Of a DNA stretch of 15,704 nucleotides, positions 7,947 through 15,565 are shown one piece after another. Location of the stretch: positions 1 to 15,704 of the forward strand of contig RFPQ01000005.1 in the NCBI GenBank assembly GCA_009926035.1, given 5' to 3'. The notes beneath the pieces were generated by a model that was given only the letters and a program-made list of their open reading frames with translations, ran no database searches and had not been told where the DNA came from. This DNA comes from Betaproteobacteria bacterium (GTDB lineage Bacteria > Pseudomonadota > Gammaproteobacteria > Burkholderiales > Methylophilaceae). Within the stretch, counting starts at the first letter, position 1. Every line of letters starts with the position of its first letter. The position numbers and the translations under genes are program-made.

Positions 7947-8725
7947 TCGATTGAGCCTGCAGCAGTGATATTCATACCGCCATCTACGTAGGTAATTTCA
8001 CCTGTAATGCCTGATGCAAGATCGCTACATAAAAAAGCTGCTGCATTCCCAACTTCTTCAATTGTAACGTTACGTCTTAAAGCTGCATGTTTTTCATTAA
8101 AACCAATCATGCGGTCAAAATCAGCGATACCCGATGCCGCAAGTGTTTTAATTGGCCCTGCAGATACTGCATTTACTCTAATGCCTTTTGGTCCTAGACT
8201 CTGAGCCATATACCTCACGTTTGCTTCTAAACTCGCTTTAGCAAGACCCATAACATTATAATTAGGCATCGTCCTTTCAGCGCCTAAGTAACTTAATGTA
8301 AGTAAACTCGCATGCTCACTAAGCATAGGTAATGCTGCTTTTGCTAACGCTGTAAAGCTATAAGAACTTATGTCATGAGCCATTCTAAAATTTTCGCGAG
8401 TTGTTGCTTCAACAAAATCACCTTTTAAGGCTTCTTTTGTTACAAAAGCTAATGAGTGTACAATGACATCTAGTTTATCCCAATGCTTTTTTAAAAGAGG
8501 AAATAGGTTGTCGATTTGTTCATCAAGCGAAACATCACAGGGCAATACGATGTTTGAATTGAAATCTTGAGCAAGTTTTTTAACGCGCTCGTTGTGTTTT
8601 TCCATTTGATAGGTGAAAGCTAATTCAGCCCCTTCTCGTTTCATAGCCGAGGCAATGCCATAAGCGATAGATCGGTCGCTCAGTAGACCAAGAATTAAGA
8701 CGCGTTTACCTTTCAAAAAACCCAT
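7943..8725 (-). CDS. fabI: Enoyl-[acyl-carrier-protein] reductase FabI
   Basis: FabI catalyses the last step of each fatty-acid elongation cycle, reducing trans-2-enoyl-ACP with NADH in the cytoplasm; it is the triclosan target. It is a short-chain dehydrogenase-type enzyme of 260 residues from the chosen start. Catalytic Tyr146, Tyr156 and Lys163 ([30 protein letters not shown] region) fall at exactly the E. coli numbers, supporting this start. The Rossmann start [15 protein letters not shown] and HDISSYSF are also typical. The ATG at 8725 has AGGA 7 bases upstream. A longer form from an ATG at 8740 would overlap the upstream permease stop as ATGA and add five residues absent from the family; I consider it less likely. 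This is the last gene of the leftward operon, and its stop overlaps that of ppiD. Confidence 0.96.
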   Translation of the reverse strand: MGFLKGKRVLILGLLSDRSIAYGIASAMKREGAELAFTYQMEKHNERVKKLAQDFNSNIVLPCDVSLDEQIDNLFPLLKKHWDKLDVIVHSLAFVTKEALKGDFVEATTRENFRMAHDISSYSFTALAKAALPMLSEHASLLTLSYLGAERTMPNYNVMGLAKASLEANVRYMAQSLGPKGIRVNAVSAGPIKTLAASGIADFDRMIGFNEKHAALRRNVTIEEVGNAAAFLCSDLASGITGEITYVDGGMNITAAGSID

Positions 8726-8736
8726 GTTCTCTTCCT

Positions 8737-9564
8737 TCATTTTTTTTGATTCTTATTTTTCGGATCAAGCAAATCTCTTAGTCCCTCTCCGAGTAAATTA
8801 TAACCTAGGACTGTAATCAAAATAGCAAGCCCTGGAAATAATGATAGCCACCATGCAAACTGAATATATTCTTTGCCATCAGTTAGAATATTTCCCCACG
8901 ATGATTGAGGTGCTTGAACTCCAAGTCCGAGAAAACTTAATCCAGACTCAGTTAAAACTGCGCTTGCAATACCCAAAACAGAGCTTACGATGATGGGTGT
9001 TAAACTATTTGGAAGAAGATGTTTAGAGATAAGTCTGAAATCAGAAGCGCCCATCGCTTCTGCCGCTAATATATATTCTCGATTTCTAAGACTTAGAAAT
9101 TCTGCACGAACAAGACGAGTCACCCCCATCCAAGAAGTAAATCCAATTACAATCATAATGTTCCAAATAGATGGGGTTAAAAAAGCAATGACTGCAAGAA
9201 TAAGAAAAAAAGTAGGGATGGATAACATAATATCTACAAAACGCATGATAATTGAATCGATATAGCCCCGATAAAATCCTGCAATAGCCCCTAAAAATGT
9301 ACCAATTAAAGTAGCAATACCTACGGCAACAAAACCCACTAGAAGTGAAATTCTCGATCCGTAGAGCATGCGCGAGAAAACATCTCTTCCCAATCCATCA
9401 GTCCCCATTAAATGTGAGAAAGAGGGTGGTAAAAGAATAGAGGTAATATCAATATAATTAGGATCGTAAGGAGATAACCATGGGGCAAAAATTGCAACAA
9501 AAAGCACGGCAACAATAATAATGAGTCCACCTAACGCTAATGGGTTTTGTATGATCTTTTTCAA
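8737..9564 (-). CDS. Peptide ABC transporter permease, OppC/DppC type
   Basis: Inner-membrane subunit of a peptide importer (binding-protein-dependent transport family). At 275 residues it has an N-terminal membrane segment (about 10-29), the conserved [22 protein letters not shown] region (45-65) typical of OppC/DppC/YejE proteins, about five further hydrophobic segments, and the cytoplasmic coupling loop [20 protein letters not shown] (167-186) that contacts the ATPase. The start is a TTG at 9562-9564 overlapping the preceding permease stop (TTGA), with GAGG at 9574-9577 nine bases upstream. No better in-frame start exists nearby. The tight overlap suggests translational coupling with its partner permease. 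Substrate specificity cannot be read from the sequence. Confidence 0.92.
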   Translation of the reverse strand: MKKIIQNPLALGGLIIIVAVLFVAIFAPWLSPYDPNYIDITSILLPPSFSHLMGTDGLGRDVFSRMLYGSRISLLVGFVAVGIATLIGTFLGAIAGFYRGYIDSIIMRFVDIMLSIPTFFLILAVIAFLTPSIWNIMIVIGFTSWMGVTRLVRAEFLSLRNREYILAAEAMGASDFRLISKHLLPNSLTPIIVSSVLGIASAVLTESGLSFLGLGVQAPQSSWGNILTDGKEYIQFAWWLSLFPGLAILITVLGYNLLGEGLRDLLDPKNKNQKK

Positions 9565-10580
9565 TTTGAAATGCCTCGTCTAATTCTTGGGTCTGCCCAG
9601 GCATAACCAATATCTGCGATTAAATTTCCAAATAACGTTAAAACTGATCCAATCGTAAGAATTCCCATGACCACAGGAAAATCTCTCATTAAGACAGCAT
9701 CAAAAAATAATTTGCCCATACCAGAAATTGCAAAAATAGATTCCCCAATTACGGAGCCACCAATTAAACCTGGAATAGATAGGCCTATGATGGTAATGAG
9801 CGGCAGGAGCGTATTTCTCAGAGCGTGTCTATAAATGATCTTATTTTCTGGTAAGCCTTTGGCACGAGCAGTGGTAATATAATCTTGCTGAAGAACATCT
9901 AGCATTCCATTTCTTACGTAAAGAGAAATGCTAGCTAAGCCACCTAAACATGAAATAGATACGGGCAATATAAGGTGTTTAAATAAATCTATGTATTGTT
10001 CAAAATGACCCATCTTTTCAAATCCTGCACTATGAAGTCCTGAAATAGGAAGCCAAGAATGAGTGACACCAGTCCAATACATTAATAAAAGCGCTAGCCA
10101 AAAACCGGGAACAGCAAAACCTATGAATACAATTATGGTAATGAGCCGGTCTGGCCACCGATTTTGATTCACTGCTGAAACTACACCCAGAAAAATTGAT
10201 AACGCAAAGATGATAAGTAGCCCTATTAAATTAATCATAAGTGTTATAGGTAGGGCATCTTGAATCATGCCTTTACTGATATTTCCTTTAGCATCTTTAG
10301 TTTCCCATAGGACAGGGCGTTGATGAGACGCAAAAGAATTGCCAAAGTCTAATTTAACAATACGTTTTAGCCATAAACTATATTGTGTCATCAAAGGCTT
10401 ATCTAGGTTATAAAGTGCTCTTAATTTTTGCCTAGATTCTTCGGACGCTTTTGGATTAAATGCTGATTCTGATGCAGTAATATCACCAGGTGCTAAATGC
10501 ATAATAAAGAATGAAATAAGACTAATACCAATTAACATTGGAATCATCCATAGCAAGCGTTTAATAAGATAATTGAGCAT
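9561..10580 (-). CDS. Peptide ABC transporter permease, OppB/DppB type
   Basis: Partner permease of the OppC-type subunit. The 339 residues contain an N-terminal membrane segment (about 9-30), a long periplasmic loop (about 32-110), then five membrane segments near 113-136, 146-170, 203-222, 257-282 and 302-325. The coupling loop DYITTARAKGLPENKIIYRHALRN (233-256) is the standard EAA-like motif of this family, and the C-terminus YAWADPRIRRG is typical. It starts one base after the stop of the substrate-binding lipoprotein gene and has no clear Shine-Dalgarno, so it probably depends on coupling. Its 339 residues place it among OppB/DppB/YejB-like proteins; the exact subfamily was not resolved. 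Confidence 0.92.
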   Translation of the reverse strand: MLNYLIKRLLWMIPMLIGISLISFFIMHLAPGDITASESAFNPKASEESRQKLRALYNLDKPLMTQYSLWLKRIVKLDFGNSFASHQRPVLWETKDAKGNISKGMIQDALPITLMINLIGLLIIFALSIFLGVVSAVNQNRWPDRLITIIVFIGFAVPGFWLALLLMYWTGVTHSWLPISGLHSAGFEKMGHFEQYIDLFKHLILPVSISCLGGLASISLYVRNGMLDVLQQDYITTARAKGLPENKIIYRHALRNTLLPLITIIGLSIPGLIGGSVIGESIFAISGMGKLFFDAVLMRDFPVVMGILTIGSVLTLFGNLIADIGYAWADPRIRRGISN

Positions 10581-10581
10581 T

Positions 10582-12216
10582 TTATGGAGCTATTTCATTT
10601 CTTCTAAGTGTGGAGGGAATAAACCACTCATATGAATTATATGCAATCCCAGCTGGTGGAGCAGGTGACTCAATACCTTTGATGCGTTTATTCATAGCAG
10701 TTAAACCATATCCAGCGTAAAGATAAATTACAGGACTTTCTTTAAGTAAAATTTTTGAAAAAGCATGATAAATTTTTTCTCGCTTATCAGAGTTTAATTC
10801 GGTACGACCTTCTTCAAGCAGTTCATCAACTTCTTTGTTGCTATATCCAATAAAGTTAAATTGACCAGGTTTTTGTTGCGAAGAATGCCAAATATTATAT
10901 TGATCAGGATCTAGCGATAGGCTCCAACCAAGAATCACTGCATCAAAATCTCCTGTTTTAATAAATTGATTAACAAAGCTCGCCCATTCAATCACTCTTA
11001 TTTTTACATCAATACCAATATCCTTAAGCCTTCTTTGAATTAGGACCGCGGTCATCTCTCTTTGCTTATTTTGATTTGTGAGAATCTCAAATGCAAAAGG
11101 CTTCCCATCTTTTTCTAGGATGCCATCATGATTTAAATCATCAAAACCAGCTTCACGAAGTAATTTTAGGGCTTGATTTTTATCATAAGGGTAGGGGTGT
11201 AGATTTTTGTCACTCCATCGGGTCCCAGGTTTATAAGGTGACGCGACAGGTTCCCCTAGTCCCAAAAGAACGCCATCAATTATTTCTTGCTTATCAAGTG
11301 CATAGTTTATGGCTTGCCTTACCTTTATATCATTGAATGGCTTATGTTTTAAATTAAAACCTAGGTAGGTATAGCTATTTCCAAGCTCTTTATAAAGCGC
11401 GAGTTTATTTTTTAGATCAGGTCGCGAGGGGATAACGCGAGCAAATTGTATGGGATTAATATTCATAAGATCAATATTGTCAGCAATCAATTCTAAAAAT
11501 TGAGAAGATGTATCAGGAATAAATCTTGAAGTCAGTTGATTTATATTGGGCTCACCCATCACTGATGAAGGGTTGGCATCTAATGTCAATTTCTCACCAT
11601 TTATCCATTGAGTCAATTTGTAGTAACTTGAGCCAGTCGGTTTTCTTGAAAAAAAAGTGTGATTGATATCCTCATCCTTAAGAATATGCTTTGGTAGAAT
11701 TTGAAGAGATGCCCAGCTATCTAAGGCAGGAGCATAAGCTTTTTTGTAATGAATTCGAAATGTGTATGGGTCGGGAGCTTCGGCTTTATCAACTAATTTA
11801 TAATCTGATCCGTAAGGAGTTCTTGTTTTTTCATCCGTGACAAGCTCCCAGGTAAAAAGAACATCATTACTTGTAAGTGGATGACCATCAGCCCATTTAA
11901 GATTTCTTTTTAAATAAAAAGTAATTGTTTTTTGATCATCAGAAATTATCCATTTGTTGGCTAATTCTGGTGCTAGCTCTAAATTTTTATCATATTTAAT
12001 AAGCTTATTAAAAATATTTCCTGAAATTGCTGATGAAGCTGAGTCACCAGCAATCATTGAAATAAGATTACTTGGCTCACCAGACATTGCATCAATTAGC
12101 ATTCCACCTTTTTCAATATTAAAAGAGCCTTCGTAGTTGTAGACAGTTTCTTTCTTACTGCTGCACGAAGTTAAGTTAAACAAAAATAATAATAAGAATA
12201 TATATTTTGAAAACAT
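10582..12216 (-). CDS. Peptide-binding lipoprotein of the ABC importer (SBP_bac_5 family)
   Basis: Extracytoplasmic solute-binding protein that captures peptides and delivers them to the two permeases encoded just downstream. At 544 residues it is normal for OppA/DppA-type proteins. The N-terminus is a lipoprotein signal with lipobox LTSC, the acylated residue being Cys18, followed by SSKKE. Family hallmarks include LELAPELANKW, the FYLKRNLKWADGHPLTSNDV stretch, VRQAINYALDKQEI and the IRVIEWASF region. The gene lies 11 bases after mltD and one base before the OppB-type permease. Being next to a murein hydrolase makes cell-wall peptides a plausible ligand, but that is inference from context only. 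No cognate ATPase gene is nearby. Confidence 0.93.
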   Translation of the reverse strand: MFSKYIFLLLFLFNLTSCSSKKETVYNYEGSFNIEKGGMLIDAMSGEPSNLISMIAGDSASSAISGNIFNKLIKYDKNLELAPELANKWIISDDQKTITFYLKRNLKWADGHPLTSNDVLFTWELVTDEKTRTPYGSDYKLVDKAEAPDPYTFRIHYKKAYAPALDSWASLQILPKHILKDEDINHTFFSRKPTGSSYYKLTQWINGEKLTLDANPSSVMGEPNINQLTSRFIPDTSSQFLELIADNIDLMNINPIQFARVIPSRPDLKNKLALYKELGNSYTYLGFNLKHKPFNDIKVRQAINYALDKQEIIDGVLLGLGEPVASPYKPGTRWSDKNLHPYPYDKNQALKLLREAGFDDLNHDGILEKDGKPFAFEILTNQNKQREMTAVLIQRRLKDIGIDVKIRVIEWASFVNQFIKTGDFDAVILGWSLSLDPDQYNIWHSSQQKPGQFNFIGYSNKEVDELLEEGRTELNSDKREKIYHAFSKILLKESPVIYLYAGYGLTAMNKRIKGIESPAPPAGIAYNSYEWFIPSTLRRNEIAP

Positions 12217-12227
12217 AAAATTGTCAG

Positions 12228-13634
12228 TTAATTGTTTCTTTTGAGTTGCAAGGTAGATCCAATTTGAATATCTGATGCAGTAATTTGATTGATATCTTTC
12301 AATTCATTAATGGATATCTTATATTTTTTTGCAATTTTAGTAAGCGTATCCCCAGGCTTAACTTTGTATTTATTTGGGCTAACTGAAATCTCAGTTTTGC
12401 TATCTTTTTGGATTTTTGATTCATCAATATCTTGATGCGCATTTGTCTCTGTTCCCTCTTTTTTTGCTACTAGGATGATTGAAGAGGGCTTGATTAATTT
12501 TTGTGGATTTAAGTCATTTGCCTTAATGAGATCACTTTCTTCCATATCAAATTTATTTGCTATTGTTTTAATTTTCTCATTACGTTTTGGTTGGTAAATG
12601 TTCCACGAGACCAAAGGCTTTTCATTTTGACTAAGATTTTTCACAAAGGTATCAGCCGCATTTATAGGTAATATAAATTTTTGTGTTTTTTCATTTGTCC
12701 TAATAAGTGGTCTTCTATGTTCAGAATTTAAAAGCAAAAATTCATCATAAGAAATTTCAGCAAGATTTGCGGCAAGATCTGCATCTATAACAGCAGGCGC
12801 TTCAACATAGGTAAAATAAGGCTTATTAGGTATCGGATCTATATAAAGTCCGTATTGGCTTGGATTGGATACAATATTTTTTATGGCTTGCAGTTTCGGA
12901 ACATAATCTTTAGTTTCGGCGGGTAGTTTTAGATTTGCATAGTCCGCTGGTAGACCTTTCGCTTTGTTTTTAGCTATCGCTCGACTTACAGTTCCTTCTC
13001 CAGCATTATAGGCAGCCAATGCAAGATCCCAGGTACCAAATAATGCATGAAGCTTTTGAAGGTAATCAAGGGCTGCATTTGTTGCATCTACCACATTGCG
13101 TCTTTTATCCTGCCACCAGTCCTGCTTTAAGCCATAGAGTCTTCCTGTAGAGGGGATAAATTGCCAAATGCCTACGGCCTTACTCCTAGAGTTTGCAATT
13201 GGGTTATATGCACTTTCTATCATAGGAAGAAGCGCTATTTCTGATGGCATGCCTCTTTTTTCAACCTCTCCCACAACGTAGAAAAGATATTTCTGACTTC
13301 GATCCATCATTCTTTCTATATACTCTGGTCGTGCTGAATACCATTTTTCATATTTTTTGGATCTTGAATTATTCTCATCTTTAATATCAAATCTGGAATA
13401 AATTCGCTGCCATAAATTAATTTCAGCCTTAATGGATTGGAAATTTTGAGACTTGTTAGTTGAGCTGGTTGGGTTGAAATTCAAAGTATTTAATTTGTTC
13501 ATTTCTTGATCAATTCCATCATTTTCTAAGATACTAATTTCTTCTCCTAGAATATTTCTTTCAGCACAAGCGCTCGACATTAATGATATCGAGATACAAA
13601 TACAAGCTAATAGGCGTTTAGTGAGTAACATCAT
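12228..13634 (-). CDS. mltD: Membrane-bound lytic murein transglycosylase D with LysM repeats
   Basis: MltD cleaves the MurNAc-GlcNAc bond of peptidoglycan in the periplasm, leaving 1,6-anhydro ends. Of 468 residues, the first 25 or so form an export signal. SSAC (20-23) could act as a loose lipobox or ACA as a signal-peptidase-I site, so the type of anchor is unclear. The SLT (goose-lysozyme-like) domain covers about 110-225, with catalytic Glu140 in LLPMIESAYNP and the typical KAVGIWQFIPSTGRLYGL and LALAAYNAGEGTV motifs. Two C-terminal peptidoglycan-binding LysM repeats follow, a divergent one (about 345-391) and a clear one (about 422-465, YKVKPGDTLTKIAKKYKI). Two ATGs are adjacent at 13629-13634; either could be used, and neither has a Shine-Dalgarno. 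gloB ends one base upstream, as in the E. coli mltD-gloB neighbourhood. Confidence 0.94.
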   Translation of the reverse strand: MMLLTKRLLACICISISLMSSACAERNILGEEISILENDGIDQEMNKLNTLNFNPTSSTNKSQNFQSIKAEINLWQRIYSRFDIKDENNSRSKKYEKWYSARPEYIERMMDRSQKYLFYVVGEVEKRGMPSEIALLPMIESAYNPIANSRSKAVGIWQFIPSTGRLYGLKQDWWQDKRRNVVDATNAALDYLQKLHALFGTWDLALAAYNAGEGTVSRAIAKNKAKGLPADYANLKLPAETKDYVPKLQAIKNIVSNPSQYGLYIDPIPNKPYFTYVEAPAVIDADLAANLAEISYDEFLLLNSEHRRPLIRTNEKTQKFILPINAADTFVKNLSQNEKPLVSWNIYQPKRNEKIKTIANKFDMEESDLIKANDLNPQKLIKPSSIILVAKKEGTETNAHQDIDESKIQKDSKTEISVSPNKYKVKPGDTLTKIAKKYKISINELKDINQITASDIQIGSTLQLKRNN

Positions 13635-13635
13635 T

Positions 13636-14361
13636 TCAATATTGATCTTTTAGATCTCTAAGCTTTTTGAATGTCTCTAAAGAATCACAATTTAGGAAAG
13701 GATTTGTTCTTAACTCTTCATCGAGCGATGATGGAACAGTAATTTTTAGTTTTGAAGTAAATTCACTTCTTAATTTTAGATTCATATCATGAGGTTTTAA
13801 TGACAGAGCGAATGCAATATTTTTTTTAGTATATTCATGTGCACAATAGATTCTTGTCTCTTTCGGTAAAGCACTTATTTTTTTTAATGAGTTATACATT
13901 TGCTCATGGGTTCCATCAAATATTCTGCCGCATCCACATGCAAAAAGGGTATCACCACAGAAAAGGTTTTTCATATCGTAATATGCGATATGACCTCGGG
14001 TATGGCCAGGAATTTCAATTATTTTATAGTTTATTTGAAGCTCAGGAATATTAATTTCATCCCCATTTTTAAGGCTTATATTGACAAAATCATATTTGTC
14101 TTTTTGTGGGGTATAGATTGTAATATCCGGATATTTCTTGTGAAGCTCCGAAACGCCGCCAATGTGATCCGCATGATGGTGTGTGATTAAAATAGAAACT
14201 AGGCTGAGACTTTTTCTTTTCAATGCTTCGATGACTGGCTTTGCATCACCAGGGTCAACAACAATGCAATTTTGATCGTTATGAATTAACCAAATATAAT
14301 TATCTTGAAAGGCTTCAATTGGCTCGATTTTAATAAATTGTTTTTCTTTGTAGCCTGTCAT
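13636..14361 (-). CDS. gloB: Hydroxyacylglutathione hydrolase (glyoxalase II)
   Basis: GloB hydrolyses S-D-lactoylglutathione to glutathione and D-lactate, the second step of methylglyoxal detoxification in the cytoplasm. It is a metallo-beta-lactamase-fold enzyme of 241 residues. The dinuclear metal site is complete: THHHADH (His61, His63, Asp65, His66), His120 in IPGHTRGH, Asp137 in CGDTLF and His175 in CAHEYT. The N-terminus reaches IEPIEAFQDNYIWLI, the usual family opening, after ten extra residues; no closer ATG, GTG or TTG start is visible, so the ATG at 14361 is kept. The C-terminal substrate-binding region ends with the typical TVPSSLDEELRTNPFL. It is the first gene of the six-gene leftward operon and diverges from the methyltransferase gene. 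Confidence 0.95.
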   Translation of the reverse strand: MTGYKEKQFIKIEPIEAFQDNYIWLIHNDQNCIVVDPGDAKPVIEALKRKSLSLVSILITHHHADHIGGVSELHKKYPDITIYTPQKDKYDFVNISLKNGDEINIPELQINYKIIEIPGHTRGHIAYYDMKNLFCGDTLFACGCGRIFDGTHEQMYNSLKKISALPKETRIYCAHEYTKKNIAFALSLKPHDMNLKLRSEFTSKLKITVPSSLDEELRTNPFLNCDSLETFKKLRDLKDQY

Positions 14362-14390
14362 TTGTATTCATAGTAAAGTATTTCTATCAT
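14362..14390 (+). promoter_or_regulatory. Weak candidate promoter for the methyltransferase-rnhA-dnaQ unit
   Basis: TTGTAT (14362-14367), a 17-base spacer and TATCAT (14385-14390) make a sigma-70-like pair in the 44-base divergent gap. The -10 matches five of six positions and the -35 three of six. The predicted start lies only about 9 bases before the ATG at 14406, giving a very short leader, consistent with the absence of a Shine-Dalgarno there. Confidence 0.3.
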
Positions 14391-14394
14391 TATA
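14389..14394 (-). promoter_or_regulatory. Candidate -10 box for the gloB-mltD-peptide transporter-fabI operon
   Basis: The minus strand reads a perfect TATAAT here, 27 bases before the gloB ATG, predicting a leader of about 20 bases. No good -35 sits at 16-18 bases; that position falls within the start of the divergent methyltransferase gene. Perfect -10 boxes arise by chance in AT-rich gaps, so the call rests partly on position. Confidence 0.45.
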
Positions 14395-14405
14395 AGATAT
14401 TTTTT

Positions 14406-15122
14406 ATGCCTAAAATTTCACCACAGGAATGGTTTAATAGCCCTTTAGGCCGATATTTAATTGCTTTAGAATATAAATATATAAACCCTGTTGTTGTCGA
14501 TACGTTTGGATTTTATGCGATTCAAATGGGCAATTTCGACATTGATTTTTTAGATCATTCGAGAATTCAGAACAAATTCTCGTTAAACTCGAATCAAGCT
14601 GATTTAATAACGTCTAACGAAGCCTTACCCTTTGATGAGTCTTCCGTAGATTTGCTTATTGTTCCACATATATTAGAGCAAATGTCGGAACCCTATCAAT
14701 TATTGAAAGAGATCCATCGGGTGTTGATGCCTGAAGGGCGCCTTATAATTACAGGTTTTAATCCAACGAGCTTGTGGGGAATAAAAAGACTCCTAAGTTT
14801 TGATATTGATTACCCTTGGAATACTAAATTTATATCACTAAGTAAGATTAGAGAGTGGCTGCCTATTGTTGGTTTAGAAATGGTTGAAGGGAAAATGGGG
14901 TGTTATATTCCCCCAATTCAGCAATTATCATGGCTGAAAAAAATACAAATTATGGAACAATTAGGCGATCGATGGTGGCCAATGTTGGGGGGATTTTATT
15001 TTCTAGTTATACAAAAGAGGGTGCATGGTATGACGCCCATTCAGCCCATGTGGCAAAAGAGATTAATTAAGACTCCAATTTATTCAGCACAAAAATCTAA
15101 AACTTATAAAGTTAAACCATGA
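14406..15122 (+). CDS. YafS-like class I SAM-dependent methyltransferase
   Basis: A 238-residue protein with a Methyltransf_11-type core. The stretch FDESSVDLLIVPHILEQMSEPYQLLKEIHRVLMPEGRLIITGFNP (76-120) is the characteristic second half of that fold. The glycine-rich SAM motif (ExGxGxG) expected near 28-42 is not present in recognisable form; the sequence there is VVVDTFGFYAIQMG, followed by DIDFLDHSRI. The position between gloB and rnhA, divergent from gloB, matches E. coli yafS, whose substrate is not established as far as I know. I therefore give no substrate. rnhA overlaps the stop codon by 4 bases (ATGA), so the two are probably translated together. No Shine-Dalgarno precedes the ATG. 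Confidence 0.85.
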   Translation: MPKISPQEWFNSPLGRYLIALEYKYINPVVVDTFGFYAIQMGNFDIDFLDHSRIQNKFSLNSNQADLITSNEALPFDESSVDLLIVPHILEQMSEPYQLLKEIHRVLMPEGRLIITGFNPTSLWGIKRLLSFDIDYPWNTKFISLSKIREWLPIVGLEMVEGKMGCYIPPIQQLSWLKKIQIMEQLGDRWWPMLGGFYFLVIQKRVHGMTPIQPMWQKRLIKTPIYSAQKSKTYKVKP

Positions 15123-15565
15123 AACCTGATATCACAATATATACAGACGGCGCTTGCAAAGGTAATCCAGGAGATGGTGGCTGGGGTGCATTATTAATTT
15201 CTGGAACAAATGAAAAATCTATTTATGGTGGCGAAAAGAATACTACAAATAATCGTATGGAATTGTTGGCAGTTATTAAAGCGCTCGAAATTGTTAAACA
15301 GACATCTGAAATTAAAATATATACAGATTCCACTTACGTTCAAAAAGGTATTACGGAATGGATTCATGCTTGGAAGCTTAATCAGTGGAAAAATAGTAGT
15401 AAAAAAATTATCAAGAATATAGACTTATGGCAAAGGCTTGATGAGCTAGTATCTGCTCATTCAATTGAATGGCTATGGATTAAAGGCCATGCTGGTCATG
15501 ATGGCAATGAAAAGGCAGATCAACTTGCAAATCAGGGCGTTGATAGTTTATTTAAGGGGTCATGA
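15119..15565 (+). CDS. rnhA: Ribonuclease HI
   Basis: RNase HI cuts the RNA strand of RNA-DNA hybrids, removing R-loops and primer RNA. It has 148 residues, the usual length. The active-site carboxylates Asp10 (IYTDGA), Glu48 (RMELLA), Asp70 (IYTDSTYV) and Asp134 (EKADQLA), plus the loop histidine His124 (KGHAGHDGNE), all sit at exactly the E. coli positions. The Trp-rich basic protrusion (WIHAWKLNQWKNSSKK, 81-96) that binds the hybrid is present. It overlaps the methyltransferase gene by 4 bases. Its stop codon overlaps the start region of dnaQ. Confidence 0.97.
   Translation: MKPDITIYTDGACKGNPGDGGWGALLISGTNEKSIYGGEKNTTNNRMELLAVIKALEIVKQTSEIKIYTDSTYVQKGITEWIHAWKLNQWKNSSKKIIKNIDLWQRLDELVSAHSIEWLWIKGHAGHDGNEKADQLANQGVDSLFKGS

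Noticed and set aside
8726-8740. Five-residue N-terminal extension of FabI (ATG at 8740)
   Set aside because: The ATGA overlap with the permease stop is attractive, but the ATG at 8725 has AGGA at 7 bases and places Tyr146, Tyr156 and Lys163 at the E. coli numbers.
8990-9265. 91-residue plus-strand ORF opposite the OppC-type permease
   Set aside because: Antisense shadow of a conserved membrane protein gene.
13900-14190. 96-residue plus-strand ORF opposite gloB
   Set aside because: Shadow of the gloB metal-binding region; no ribosome-binding site or independent coding signal.
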